DNA of 64,000 nt from Oceanipulchritudo sp049975345 (GTDB lineage Bacteria > Verrucomicrobiota > Verrucomicrobiia > Opitutales > Oceanipulchritudinaceae): positions 1 to 64,000 of the forward strand of contig JBNGDP010000004.1 in the NCBI GenBank assembly GCA_049975345.1, written 5' to 3'. Positions 33,947-42,596 of the stretch are shown in pieces. Within the stretch, counting starts at the first letter, position 1, and the number at the start of each line of letters is the position of its first letter. The notes below the pieces were generated by a model. It saw only the letters and a program-made list of their open reading frames with translations. It did no database searches and was not told the origin of the DNA. Both the position numbers and the translations under genes were made by a program.

Positions 33947-34936
33947 ATGTCCAAAATCACCTACCGACAAGCTTTGAAGGACGCGCTCGCCGAGGAAATC
34001 GAGCGCGACGAAAACGTATTCATCATGGGCGAGGAAGTGGCCCAGTACAACGGGGCCTACAAGGTCACCGAGGGGCTGTGGAAGCGCTTTGGCGACAAGC
34101 GGGTTGTGGACGCGCCGATCTCGGAGGCGGGATTCATCGGCCTCGGTATCGGGGCTTCCTTCCTCGGCCTGCGCCCGGTCATCGAGATGATGTTCTTCTC
34201 CTTCGTCTACGTGGCTTGGGACCAGGCCGTGAACAACGCCTCCACGATGCGCTACATGTCGGGCGGACAGATCCATTGCCCGATCGTCATCCGCGGGCCG
34301 GCCAACGGGGGAACCAACGTCGGGGCGACCCACTCGCACACTCCGGAGAACCTCGTCGCCAATTTTCCCGGACTGAAGGTCGTCTATCCCTCCACTCCCG
34401 CCGATGCCAAGGGGCTCCTCAAGAGCGCGATCCGCGACAACGACCCCGTCTTCTTCATGGAAAGCACCCTTCTCTACGGAAACGAGGGAGAGGTGCCCGA
34501 CGAGGAGGATTTCACCATCCCCCTGGGACGGGCCGAGGTGAAGCGCGCGGGCGGCGACATTTCCCTCATCGCCCATGGCGGTAGCGTCCTGGTCGCCCTG
34601 AAGGCCGCTGAAAAACTGAAGACCGAACACAATGTCGACGCCGAGGTCGTGGATCTGCGCAGCATTCGTCCACTCGACAAGAAAACGATCCTCGACTCCG
34701 TCAGGAAGACCAGCCGGGCCCTGCTGATCGAGGAAAACAAGCCCTTCTGCGGAGTGGGCGCGCAAATCTCCCACATCATCCAGCGGGAGGCCTTCGATTA
34801 CCTCGACGCGCCGGTCCACCGGATCAGCGCCGTTGATGCCCCCGCCATTTACAGCCCGCCGGTGGAAAAAATCCAACTGCCCCACACCGCACAGGTCGTG
34901 CAGGAGGTGCGTGACATCTTGCAGATCAAAGCCTAA
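33947..34936 (+). CDS. pdhB: Pyruvate dehydrogenase E1 beta subunit
   Basis: A 329-aa E1 beta subunit. Motifs: MGEEVAQYNGAYKVTEGL (TPP contact), DAPISEAGFIGLGIGA, PIVIRGPANGGTNVGA, HSHTPENLVANFPGLKVVYPS and a C-terminal ALLIEENKPFCGVGAQI. It pairs with PdhA to form E1. The ATG at 33947 (MSKITYRQAL) follows the repeat; upstream in-frame codons are repeat-derived. Confidence 0.93.
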   Translation: MSKITYRQALKDALAEEIERDENVFIMGEEVAQYNGAYKVTEGLWKRFGDKRVVDAPISEAGFIGLGIGASFLGLRPVIEMMFFSFVYVAWDQAVNNASTMRYMSGGQIHCPIVIRGPANGGTNVGATHSHTPENLVANFPGLKVVYPSTPADAKGLLKSAIRDNDPVFFMESTLLYGNEGEVPDEEDFTIPLGRAEVKRAGGDISLIAHGGSVLVALKAAEKLKTEHNVDAEVVDLRSIRPLDKKTILDSVRKTSRALLIEENKPFCGVGAQISHIIQREAFDYLDAPVHRISAVDAPAIYSPPVEKIQLPHTAQVVQEVRDILQIKA

Positions 34937-34948
34937 TTCATTGTAGCC

Positions 34949-36268
34949 ATGGCCGAAATCATTGAAATGCCGAAACTGAGCGATACGATGACGACCGGTA
35001 CGCTCGTCAAATGGCTCAAGCAGGAAGGCGAGCGCATCGCCTCCGGCGATATGATCGCCGAAGTCGAGACCGACAAGGCCACCATGGAGGTGGAATGCTT
35101 TGAGGACGGGTTGCTCCTGAAGCAGTACGTCTCGGAAGGCGACGCGGTCCCGATCGGCGGCCCGATCTGCGCCGTCGGTGAGGAAGGGGAGGATGCTCCC
35201 GAGGTCGAGGTGAGGAAAGCGGACGAGGAACAAGGGACCAGGGAGGAGGAACAGGAGTCCGAGGAAGAAGACGAAGAGGGCGAGCAGGAACAGGAGCCTG
35301 AAACACCCGCGCCCAGCGACCAGAAAACGGCGACCGGCGACCAGCGACCAGCGTCCAGCGTCCCGGATGGGGACCGCGTCAAGGCCTCTCCGCTGGCGAG
35401 GAAAATCGCCGCGGAAACGGGGGTCAATCTTTCCACGGTACGGGGCACCGGCCCGGGGGGACGGATTGTCCGCTCCGACGTGGAGGCCGCCGCCAGGGCT
35501 CCCGCCGCCGCGGCTGCTTCCGCCGCCGCGCCATCCGGTCCGGCACTCAGCCTCGGCCGGCTCGAGGAGAAGATCGAGAAGGTCACCAACATGCGTGCTT
35601 CGATCGCCAAGGCCCTGGTCAAGTCCAAGAACGAGGCCCCCCATTTCTACCTGCAGAGCGAGATTGACGCGGCCCCCCTGGCCACGATCCGCAAGGACCT
35701 GAACGAATTCCTCGCCGGGCTCCCGGCCGGGGAGGGCGGTATCAAGTACACCGTCAACGACCTGATTCTCAAGGCCGCGGCCATGGCCGTCCGCGCGGTC
35801 CCGGCAATCAACCGCACGTGGGAAGGCAAGACCATCCGGCAGCACGGCGCCGTCCATCTGGCCTTCGGGGTGGCCATCGATGAGGGGCTCCTCACCCCCG
35901 TTATCCGGGACGCGGATTCCAAGAGCCTGCGCCAGATTGCCCTGGAGGCGCGGGAGCTGATCGACAAGGCGCGCAAGCGCAACCTCAAGCCTGAGGAGAT
36001 GGCCGGCAGCACCCTCACCGTGACCAACCTTGGCATGTTCGGCATAACCGATTTCTACGGGATCATCAACCCCGGCAATGCCGCCATCCTGAGCGTGGGC
36101 GCGGCCGTCAAGCAGCCGGTGGTGGACCCGGACAACCGCATCTGCATCGGCTACCGCATGAAAGTCGGCCTCAGCGGGGATCACCGCGTCATCGACGGCG
36201 CCGTGGGGGCCCAATACCTCCAGTCCCTCGGGACGATCCTCGAGAAACCCGCCGCCCTCCTGGTTTGA
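34949..36268 (+). CDS. pdhC: Dihydrolipoamide acetyltransferase (E2) with repeat-derived linker
   Basis: A 439-aa E2 of pyruvate dehydrogenase. The lipoyl domain has the modified lysine at Lys43 (ETDKATMEVE). A low-complexity linker (about 91-142) carries Glu/Gln-rich and then SDQKTATGDQRP segments, and its DNA is 7-nt periodic like the intergenic repeats. The peripheral-subunit-binding domain follows (about 145-182: ASPLARKIAAETG, GTGPGGRI), then the acetyltransferase core ending in SGDHRVIDG with the catalytic His412. It is last in pdhA-B-C; no E3 gene is in the window. Confidence 0.93.
   Translation: MAEIIEMPKLSDTMTTGTLVKWLKQEGERIASGDMIAEVETDKATMEVECFEDGLLLKQYVSEGDAVPIGGPICAVGEEGEDAPEVEVRKADEEQGTREEEQESEEEDEEGEQEQEPETPAPSDQKTATGDQRPASSVPDGDRVKASPLARKIAAETGVNLSTVRGTGPGGRIVRSDVEAAARAPAAAAASAAAPSGPALSLGRLEEKIEKVTNMRASIAKALVKSKNEAPHFYLQSEIDAAPLATIRKDLNEFLAGLPAGEGGIKYTVNDLILKAAAMAVRAVPAINRTWEGKTIRQHGAVHLAFGVAIDEGLLTPVIRDADSKSLRQIALEARELIDKARKRNLKPEEMAGSTLTVTNLGMFGITDFYGIINPGNAAILSVGAAVKQPVVDPDNRICIGYRMKVGLSGDHRVIDGAVGAQYLQSLGTILEKPAALLV
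35221..35364 (+). repeat. 7-nt periodic repeats inside the pdhC linker
   Basis: From 35316 to 35364 seven consecutive 7-mers follow GCGACCA (two changed to GCGTCC-type, one degenerate), and 35221-35262 has GGACCAG-like units. Seven is not a multiple of three, so each unit is read in a different frame and gives a mixed linker. Codon choice is unlike the flanking domains. Confidence 0.75.
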
Positions 36269-36377
36269 CCAAACCCGAAACAGGCGCAGGCCGGAAGGCG
36301 GGCGCGCGGATCGGTTTAGGCTTGATTTCCCGGAATCAGGAAGTCTACTTCACCAGCGACCCTAACCCAATGACACC

Positions 36378-36626
36378 ATGATTCCCCTAGGCGCCGTCCG
36401 TTACATTGTTCATGCGACCATCATCGTCGGATGCCTCTTCGTGGGCTTCCGGTGTCTCTTCGCCCACGACATGCGCAGGGAGGCCTGGCGCTCCCGGATC
36501 AAGCACCGTGTCTATATCAGCCAGAAACGGTTCAAGCTGGTCACCCTTCTCCTGGGATTTATTCTCGTGGCCATCGGGTTCTATGTTGCCTATCTGCGGA
36601 TTATCGAGTTGATTGACCGTCCATGA
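36378..36626 (+). CDS. Small two-TM membrane protein of unknown function
   Basis: An 82-aa protein with two transmembrane helices (about 7-27 and 52-75) separated by a basic cytoplasmic loop (RREAWRSRIKHRVYISQKR). I recognise no family. Its stop overlaps the start of the methyltransferase-like gene by 4 nt (ATGA), so the two are probably co-expressed. Confidence 0.65.
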   Translation: MIPLGAVRYIVHATIIVGCLFVGFRCLFAHDMRREAWRSRIKHRVYISQKRFKLVTLLLGFILVAIGFYVAYLRIIELIDRP

Positions 36627-37294
36627 GCGGTTACCGACGGCAGTGGGAAGAAGGACTGCGGGATGAAGTCGCCTACTGGGAGGATTGGCTGGAAGGAAGG
36701 ACACCGTATGCCGAGGAGCGCGCCTTGCGCCTGAGCAGCGACCGGCCGTTTCCGTGGTGGGCCAAGCCGCTGATCCGCGGAAACCCGCGGGAGTTCCGCG
36801 TCCTTGATGTCGGGGCCGGACCGGTGACGGACATCGGGACCCGCTGGGGGAACAAGGATATCACCATCGTGCCGGTCGATCCACTGGCCCGGGAATTCGC
36901 GGAGCTCCTTCGCCGGCATTCCGTTGTTCCCGTCATCCCGACGGTCCACGGCCTCGGCGAGGAGCTGGTTCAGGCATTCGGGGAGGCCTCCTTCGATTTC
37001 GCCTACGCCTGCAACAGCCTGGACCGCTCGATGGATCCCGTGGAATGCTACCGCCAGATGATCGCGGTGCTCAAGCCCGGCTGTTCCCTGGTCACCCTGC
37101 ATGAGGCCAACCAGGGGGAAAAGCAGAACTACACCGGAGTCCACCAGTGGAACTTCAGCCTGCGGGAGGACCGTCTCATTGTCTGGAACCACAACGGGGC
37201 ATGGGATATCCTCGACAGCTGCGAGCACATCGCCAATTCCCGGATCCAGTCCGAGGAAGGCTTCATCCGCCTGACCCTGACCAGGCAATCCTGA
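36623..37294 (+). CDS. SAM-dependent methyltransferase-like protein
   Basis: A 223-aa protein with a class I methyltransferase motif I (FRVLDVGAGPVTDIG, about 58-72), a plausible motif II acidic strand (ITIVPVDPLAREF) and a motif IV region (SFDFAYACNSLDRSMDP, then a CYRQMIAVLKPG helix and strand). Substrate unknown. The start overlaps the upstream membrane protein; the stop is 15 bp from convergent RNase E/G. Confidence 0.75.
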   Translation: MSGYRRQWEEGLRDEVAYWEDWLEGRTPYAEERALRLSSDRPFPWWAKPLIRGNPREFRVLDVGAGPVTDIGTRWGNKDITIVPVDPLAREFAELLRRHSVVPVIPTVHGLGEELVQAFGEASFDFAYACNSLDRSMDPVECYRQMIAVLKPGCSLVTLHEANQGEKQNYTGVHQWNFSLREDRLIVWNHNGAWDILDSCEHIANSRIQSEEGFIRLTLTRQS

Positions 37295-37309
37295 GCCGGA
37301 GGCCCCCGA

Positions 37310-39055
37310 TCAGCGCAGTTCCTGTCCGGTACGCGCGTCGATGATCTTGAAATTCTCAACGTGATAGGCCGGATCCGCCCGGAAACTGAGCTTCACATTG
37401 TAGGTCTCCTCGATCTCCAGGAGAATATGCTCGTCCTCGTGCCGCAGGCGCTCCAGGGCGTGCGGATGGCAGAAGATCCGCAACCAGAGATCCTCCTCCG
37501 ATCCGGGGGTCTGCATCCGAAGCCGGCGGATAACACTCGTCAGCCGGCGCTGGATCTCCACGCTCATGGTGCGCGGGCTCTTCACGCTGCCCCGGCCGGA
37601 GCAGTACGGGCACGTGTTGTACAGCCCGCTGGAGACCGATTCCTTGTGGCGCTGGCGCGTCATCTGCATGATACCCAGCGTGGAAATCTGCAGGACATGG
37701 CACTTTGCCCGGTCCTTTTCCATCTCGGTCTTCATTTTCCGGTAGACCGCCATCCGGTCCTTCCGGTTTTTCATGTCAATGAAGTCCAGGATGATCAGCC
37801 CGCCGATGTTGCGCAGCCGGATCTGGCGCGCCGCCTCTTCCGCGGCTTCCAGGTTCACCTGGAGGATGAAATTATTGTTGTTGTCCTTCTGCTGCTTGTG
37901 GGACCCGGTGTTCACATCGATCGCCACAAGGGCTTCCGTTTCCTCGATGACGATCTCCCCGCCGCTGGGCAGCGGCACCCGGCGCTGGAAGGTCTGCTCG
38001 ATCTGACGCTCGATGTTGAAGCGTTCGAAAATCGGTATGTTCTCCTCGAAAATCGCGATCTTGCCGGTACTGCGCTTGCTGACCCGGCTGACCAGCTCCA
38101 GCATCTTTTCCCCGTCCTCCCGGCTGTCGATGAGGACGCGGTCCACATTCTCGGTGAGGAAATCACGGACGGTGCGCTCGACAATGTCCGGCTCCTTGTA
38201 CAGGCAGGTCGGCTGCCTTGCCGCGTCCAGCCGGGCCTGGATTTCCTTCCACTGGTTCAGGAGGATCGACAGGTCGCGGACAAAGTAGGTCCACCGCTTC
38301 CCCTCTCCCGCCGTGCGGATAATGACCCCCATCCCCTCCGGGATGGAAAGCCGCCGGAGGATTTCCTTGAGGCGCTTGCGTTCCTTGTCGCTCTCGATCT
38401 TGCGCGAGACCCCGCACTGCCCGCCATACGGCATGAGTACAAGGAACCGCCCCGGCAGCGCGATGTTGGTCGTCGTCCGCGGGCCCTTCGAGCCGATCGT
38501 GCTCTTGGTGATCTGCACAAGGATTTCCGAACCGATGGGATAGAGGTTGGGGATGTCCTTGATCGTGATCTTGTCCTTCTTCTGCTTCTGCGCGTCGGAC
38601 CGGGTGTCCCGCACCATTTCAATCGTGCTGTCCGCCTGCGGAAGAATGTCCCAATAGTGCAGAAAAGCGTTCTTGGGCATGCCGATGTCGACAAAGGCCG
38701 CCTTCAGGCCGGGCTCCAGATTCTGGATCTTTCCCTTGAAAATCGCCCCGACCAGCCGCTCGTCCCCGGCCCGTTCCAGTTCGAATTTCTCAAGGACCCC
38801 CTCGCTCAGCACGGCCACACGCTTTTCCAGCGGTTCCGAGTTGATGATGATCTCCCGGTAGGGATTGTCCTCCTTGCGGATTTTCGCCGCGAGCTTCTGC
38901 AGCACCGGCCGTTGCCGGGCCCGCTCCTCGACGTCCTTCTTCAGCTTTTCCGGATCAACCGACTGGCCCGTCTCGTCGACCGGCGGATGCTTGAGTTCCG
39001 TTTCCTGTTCTTCTGTTAATTTTTGCGCGTCAAACGTGTCTGATGATGTGTTCAT
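37310..39055 (-). CDS. rng: Ribonuclease E/G family endoribonuclease
   Basis: A 581-aa RNase E/G. An acidic leader (about 1-65) precedes the S1 RNA-binding domain (about 95-185: VGAIFKGKIQNLEPGLKAAFVDIG), interrupted by a Lys-rich insertion (QKQKKDKITIKDI). The 5'-sensor region has RTAGEGKRW. Catalytic magnesium residues are Asp380 (ALVAIDVNTG) and Asp424 (ILDFIDM). The zinc-link pair is Cys482 and Cys485 (CPYCSGRG). The long degradosome tail of RNase E is absent, so RNase G-like is preferred. It acts in mRNA turnover and rRNA processing. It lies downstream of rodA on the same strand (102-nt gap). Confidence 0.92.
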   Translation of the reverse strand: MNTSSDTFDAQKLTEEQETELKHPPVDETGQSVDPEKLKKDVEERARQRPVLQKLAAKIRKEDNPYREIIINSEPLEKRVAVLSEGVLEKFELERAGDERLVGAIFKGKIQNLEPGLKAAFVDIGMPKNAFLHYWDILPQADSTIEMVRDTRSDAQKQKKDKITIKDIPNLYPIGSEILVQITKSTIGSKGPRTTTNIALPGRFLVLMPYGGQCGVSRKIESDKERKRLKEILRRLSIPEGMGVIIRTAGEGKRWTYFVRDLSILLNQWKEIQARLDAARQPTCLYKEPDIVERTVRDFLTENVDRVLIDSREDGEKMLELVSRVSKRSTGKIAIFEENIPIFERFNIERQIEQTFQRRVPLPSGGEIVIEETEALVAIDVNTGSHKQQKDNNNNFILQVNLEAAEEAARQIRLRNIGGLIILDFIDMKNRKDRMAVYRKMKTEMEKDRAKCHVLQISTLGIMQMTRQRHKESVSSGLYNTCPYCSGRGSVKSPRTMSVEIQRRLTSVIRRLRMQTPGSEEDLWLRIFCHPHALERLRHEDEHILLEIEETYNVKLSFRADPAYHVENFKIIDARTGQELR

Positions 39056-39157
39056 TCTGTCTTGTGGACTCCTTCCGATGGTGGGGTGGCGCGCTCTTCC
39101 GGGGTCCGCAAGACTGTAACGCTCGCAAAATGGCGCAGGATCGTGTAAAAGCGGCGA

Positions 39158-40399
39158 TCATGTGAACGCCCTCCGATAGCGGTGAATGCTTTGCACGATT
39201 CCCTGCAGGAAGCAACAGCTCAAGATGAACGAGCCACCATAACTGAGAAATGGGAGTGGAAGCCCGGTAATGGGCGTTAGACCGATGGTCATGCCGATGT
39301 TGATGAAGACGTGAATGGTGAATATGACCGTCACACCAACAGCAAGAAGCATCCCAAAGCGGTCCCTCGCCATGCCTGCAATGCGAACCCCGTTTGCAAG
39401 CAGGAGCGAGAATAGGCCGATTACGAGCAATCCCCCTATGAATCCTTTTTCCTCCGCCAGCACGGCGAAGATAAAATCATTATGCGCGACCGAGCGCGGC
39501 AGATAACCGAGGCGGGCCTGCAGGCCGGACTGCCATCCCTTGCCCGTCAGGCCGCCGGTACCGACGGCCTGCTGGGCCTGGACGGAATTCCAGGCCGATC
39601 TCGTCCCCCGGGGATCCACCACTTCCGGTGCGATAAAAGTCATAATGCGCTCCCGCTGGTAATCCCTCAGCGGTATCCAGGATTGTTCCTGGTAAGCGCC
39701 CCGCGCTTCCATCGCGGTTAGATTATTCTCCTTCAGAAACTGGCTGTACTGGTACAAATCGATGCTCAGCAAAGCGCCCAGGCACAACACGAAGCCGAGG
39801 ACGGCCACGAAGAAGCGCTGTGAAAGCTTGGAAACATATAACAATGCCAGCATCGTTGGTGGGATGATCAGACACGAACCTAGATCAGGTTGAGCAAAAA
39901 TCAAGATCATTGGTATCGCGGTGACAAAGAACACCTTAAGCAGCACCCATAAACTCTGCCTAACGGTACCGAGCTCAGAGCGCGCAAGGATGCTGGCGAT
40001 CATGATGAGGCTGCAGACCTTGGCGGCCTCCGCGGACTGGTAGGCCATGAATCCGAAATCAAGCCAGCGCCGGGCCCCCTCCCGTTCGACGCCGAGGGGG
40101 GTCCAGATGAGCAGCAACAGCAGCAGCGCAGCGGCGAAAAACCAGAAGGCGTTTTCCAGGTAAATCTTGTAATCGATGCGGGAAACCACGACATAGACGC
40201 CCGCGCCGAGGACGATCCAGATTATCTGCCGGATCCAGTACGCGCCCCCGACAAAGGCCTGGGCGCTGTAGATGAAAAACAGCCCCAGCACGGACAACAG
40301 CAGCATCACCACCGGGCTGATCCAGTCGTTGCGCGAATGCCGCGTGTCGTCGACCAGCTTCCGGGTGGTATCCAGTAGAAACCGTGTGTCCAGCTGCAT
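39158..40399 (-). CDS. rodA: Rod-shape peptidoglycan glycosyltransferase RodA
   Basis: A 413-aa SEDS-family membrane protein (about 10 TM helices), the glycan polymerase of cell-wall elongation with a partner PBP2. Motifs: IYSAQAFVGGAYWIRQIIW, REGARRWLDFG, the FAQPDLGSCLI loop, the AVGTGGLTGKGWQSG and HNDFIFAVLAEEKG motifs, and TGLPLPFLSYGGS near the end. RodA is preferred over FtsW because of the IGMTIGLTPITGLPLPFLSYGGS-type ending and the following rng. The ATG at 40399 is chosen; an ATG at 40426 lies inside a hairpin. mreB/mreC are not in the window. Confidence 0.9.
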   Translation of the reverse strand: MQLDTRFLLDTTRKLVDDTRHSRNDWISPVVMLLLSVLGLFFIYSAQAFVGGAYWIRQIIWIVLGAGVYVVVSRIDYKIYLENAFWFFAAALLLLLLIWTPLGVEREGARRWLDFGFMAYQSAEAAKVCSLIMIASILARSELGTVRQSLWVLLKVFFVTAIPMILIFAQPDLGSCLIIPPTMLALLYVSKLSQRFFVAVLGFVLCLGALLSIDLYQYSQFLKENNLTAMEARGAYQEQSWIPLRDYQRERIMTFIAPEVVDPRGTRSAWNSVQAQQAVGTGGLTGKGWQSGLQARLGYLPRSVAHNDFIFAVLAEEKGFIGGLLVIGLFSLLLANGVRIAGMARDRFGMLLAVGVTVIFTIHVFINIGMTIGLTPITGLPLPFLSYGGSFILSCCFLQGIVQSIHRYRRAFT

Positions 40400-40405
40400 G
40401 AAAAA

Positions 40406-40431
40406 GGGACACTGTGAAAGGGGCATGTCCC
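40406..40431 (-). promoter_or_regulatory. Terminator-like hairpin just upstream of rodA
   Basis: On the minus strand GGGACA (40431-40426) pairs with TGTCCC (40411-40406) around a 14-nt loop and is followed by TTTTTC and then the rodA ATG. Stem plus T-run directly before a start codon could be an attenuator or could mask initiation. It also resembles REP-like repeat ends. Confidence 0.45.
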
Positions 40432-40433
40432 CA

Positions 40434-40534
40434 AGTCGAGTGTTTACCTTCGGGTAGTCCGTTCACGGACGAAGACCCGCGCCGGGGGTCCGTCTTCGCG
40501 AGTAAACTCGCGACTCGATGCTAATCACTCGACT
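40434..40534. repeat. Nested inverted repeats between rodA and the uracil-DNA glycosylase
   Basis: Outer arms AGTCGAGTG (40434-40442) and CACTCGACT (40526-40534) are perfectly complementary. Inside, CGCGAGT/ACTCGCG forms a second hairpin near 40497-40512. The 101-bp unit lies in the 164-bp divergent region between rodA and the glycosylase and contains no credible ORF. It could be a non-autonomous element or a regulatory region. Confidence 0.55.
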
Positions 40535-40563
40535 CCAGGATAAGCTTGGCCACTGTGGGTGGC

Positions 40564-41289
40564 ATGCCCATGCCTTCCACCGCCACCGCCCTGCTGCGCG
40601 AGGCCCGCGTCCTCGCGGAGGCCTGTGACGCCCTTCCATTTTCCTCCCCGGTCTGGGGGGTCTACAATGCCTTCGACTACGCCCTTCCGGGATACGCGGC
40701 CTACGTGAAGAAGTATGGCAACGGCCGCAAGCGGGCATTTTTCCTCGGCATGAACCCGGGCCCCTGGGGGATGGCGCAGACGGGGGTGCCCTTCGGGGAA
40801 ATCGCGGCGGTCCAAGGCTGGCTCGGGCTGGACGCGGTCATCGGCAAACCGTCCCGCGAGCATCCGAAGCGCCCCATCGAGGGTTTTGGCTGCCAGCGCT
40901 CGGAGGTCAGCGGACGGCGCCTGTGGGGGCTGTTCGCGGAGTTGTACGGCACGGCGGAGGTTTTTTTCAGGGAGGCCTTTGTGCTGAATTACTGTCCGCT
41001 GGCCTTCCTTCTGGAGAGCGGGGCCAACCTCACCCCGGACCGTCTGGCCGCCGCTGAACGGGCGCCCCTGGAGGCCGCCTGCGACCGGCACCTGATCCGG
41101 GTCATCGAAATCCTGCAGCCGGAGATCGCCATCGGGGTTGGCGGCTGGGCCACAAGGTGCCTGGAGCGGCTCGGGCTGGAGAACCTCCGCGTCGGCACCC
41201 TCCTGCACCCCAGCCCGGCCAGCCCCATCGCCAACCGGGAATGGCCGCGGCGCCCAATCGCCCAACTGACCGGGCTGGGCATCGTTTAA
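40564..41289 (+). CDS. SMUG1-type single-strand-selective uracil-DNA glycosylase
   Basis: A 241-aa uracil-DNA glycosylase of the SMUG family, which removes uracil and oxidised pyrimidines. Motif 1 is FLGMNPGPWGMAQTGVPFGE, with the catalytic Asn; motif 2 is HPSPASPIANREW. The intervening FGCQRSEVSGRRLW and NYCPLAFL motifs are SMUG-typical. I use the ATG at 40564; 40570 and an upstream TTG at 40546 are alternatives. Divergent from rodA and 35 bp before the glycerate kinase. Confidence 0.88.
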   Translation: MPMPSTATALLREARVLAEACDALPFSSPVWGVYNAFDYALPGYAAYVKKYGNGRKRAFFLGMNPGPWGMAQTGVPFGEIAAVQGWLGLDAVIGKPSREHPKRPIEGFGCQRSEVSGRRLWGLFAELYGTAEVFFREAFVLNYCPLAFLLESGANLTPDRLAAAERAPLEAACDRHLIRVIEILQPEIAIGVGGWATRCLERLGLENLRVGTLLHPSPASPIANREWPRRPIAQLTGLGIV

Positions 41290-41324
41290 CTTGAACCAAG
41301 GAGGAAGCCCTTTTACCTTTGGGA

Positions 41325-42524
41325 ATGAACTACCTGATCGCCTTCGACAAATTCAAGGGTGCCCTGCCGGCGCCTGAAGCCTGCGCAATCGCCCGGGATA
41401 CAATTGCAGGAACCGACCCCTCCGCGGAATTGGAAACGGCTCCGCTGACCGACGGCGGGGAAGGGTTTGCCACCATTCTGGCGGAAGTGCTTGGCGGGGA
41501 GTTGAAAACGGTGCGGGTCCCCGGGCCGCGCTTCGACCCGGTTCAGGGGAAATTCGCCCTCGTGGAGGCGAAAGCCCTTCCCCGGCACGCCCTCGAGCGG
41601 CTGAACCTGCATGCCCATGCCGCTTCCGGGCGGATCGCCTTCGTGGAGATGGCCTCCGCCAGCGGGTATGAATGCCTGGGCGAAGAAGAGCGCGATCCCT
41701 GGATGACCAGCACCTACGGAACCGGGGTCCTTCTCAAGGCCGCCGCCATGGCGGGTGCCAAGGCCATCGTGCTCGGAATTGGCGGAAGTGCCACCAACGA
41801 CTGCGGCGCGGGCGCCCTCGAGGCGCTGGGCGTCTGCTGGTACGACCGCGAACTGCAGGCCGTCACCAGGCTGGTTCCGGAACGCTTCAAGCGGGTCAAT
41901 TCCGCCGGTTCGACCTCCCACCTGCTCAATGCCTTCCCGGCGGTGCGCATCGCTTGCGACGTCACCAATCCCCTTCTCGGGGAAAACGGGGCCACCCGCG
42001 TCTACGGCCCACAGAAAGGCCTGAAGAAGGAGGACACGGAGCGCATGGAGCGCACGCTCCGGAAAATGGCCATGCGCCTTCTCGGCCTTTTCGGGCGCAA
42101 TCCCGCCGAATGGGAGCGCTGCATGGCGGAACCCGGCAGCGGGGCGGCGGGCGGGATCGGCTTCGCCCTCCGGCACGCCCTTCCGGACGCCGCCTTTGTC
42201 GAGGGCTTCCCCCTCGTCGCCGACCTGCTCGATCTGCCCGCCAGGGTGGCAAGGGCCGACGCCATCCTCACCGGCGAGGGGCGGGTCGACCCGGGTTCCC
42301 TGTCCGGAAAAGGTCCGGTCGCCCTCCTTCGCATGACCGACGTCCCGAAACAGGTGTTTCTTTTCGCCGGCAGCATCAAGGAAGCGACCGCCGACCAGCT
42401 CAAGGCCGCCCATGCCAATCTTCACCTCGCCATCATTTCCGATCCAGACTGGCCGATCGAAAAGGCGTTGAAAGAAACCCGGAACTCGCTTGAGAGTGCA
42501 ATCAGGAAATCCCTGTCCACCTGA
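41325..42524 (+). CDS. glxK: Glycerate kinase (GlxK/GarK family)
   Basis: A 399-aa glycerate 2-kinase type I, phosphorylating D-glycerate to 2-phosphoglycerate. Motifs: AFDKFKGALPAPEA at the N-terminus, LTDGGEGFA, STYGTGVLLKAA, GIGGSATNDCGAGAL, DVTNPLLGENGAT--YGPQKG and TGEGRVDPGSLSGKGP. Length matches the family. The ATG at 41325 starts the conserved MNYLIAFDKFK. A good AGGAGG lies about 20 nt upstream, which could instead serve the in-frame TTG at 41319. No glycolate or glycerate catabolic partner lies beside it. Confidence 0.92.
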   Translation: MNYLIAFDKFKGALPAPEACAIARDTIAGTDPSAELETAPLTDGGEGFATILAEVLGGELKTVRVPGPRFDPVQGKFALVEAKALPRHALERLNLHAHAASGRIAFVEMASASGYECLGEEERDPWMTSTYGTGVLLKAAAMAGAKAIVLGIGGSATNDCGAGALEALGVCWYDRELQAVTRLVPERFKRVNSAGSTSHLLNAFPAVRIACDVTNPLLGENGATRVYGPQKGLKKEDTERMERTLRKMAMRLLGLFGRNPAEWERCMAEPGSGAAGGIGFALRHALPDAAFVEGFPLVADLLDLPARVARADAILTGEGRVDPGSLSGKGPVALLRMTDVPKQVFLFAGSIKEATADQLKAAHANLHLAIISDPDWPIEKALKETRNSLESAIRKSLST

Positions 42525-42596
42525 AATCGGCTTTCGCTTTTCCTTGTCATCCGCGGGACGGATTGATTGCAATAAGAGAACACACCGCCCCCTTGA

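Noticed and set aside
33884..36214. 776-codon minus-strand ORF opposite pdhB and pdhC
   Set aside because: Shadow of two well-conserved genes; no protein motifs.
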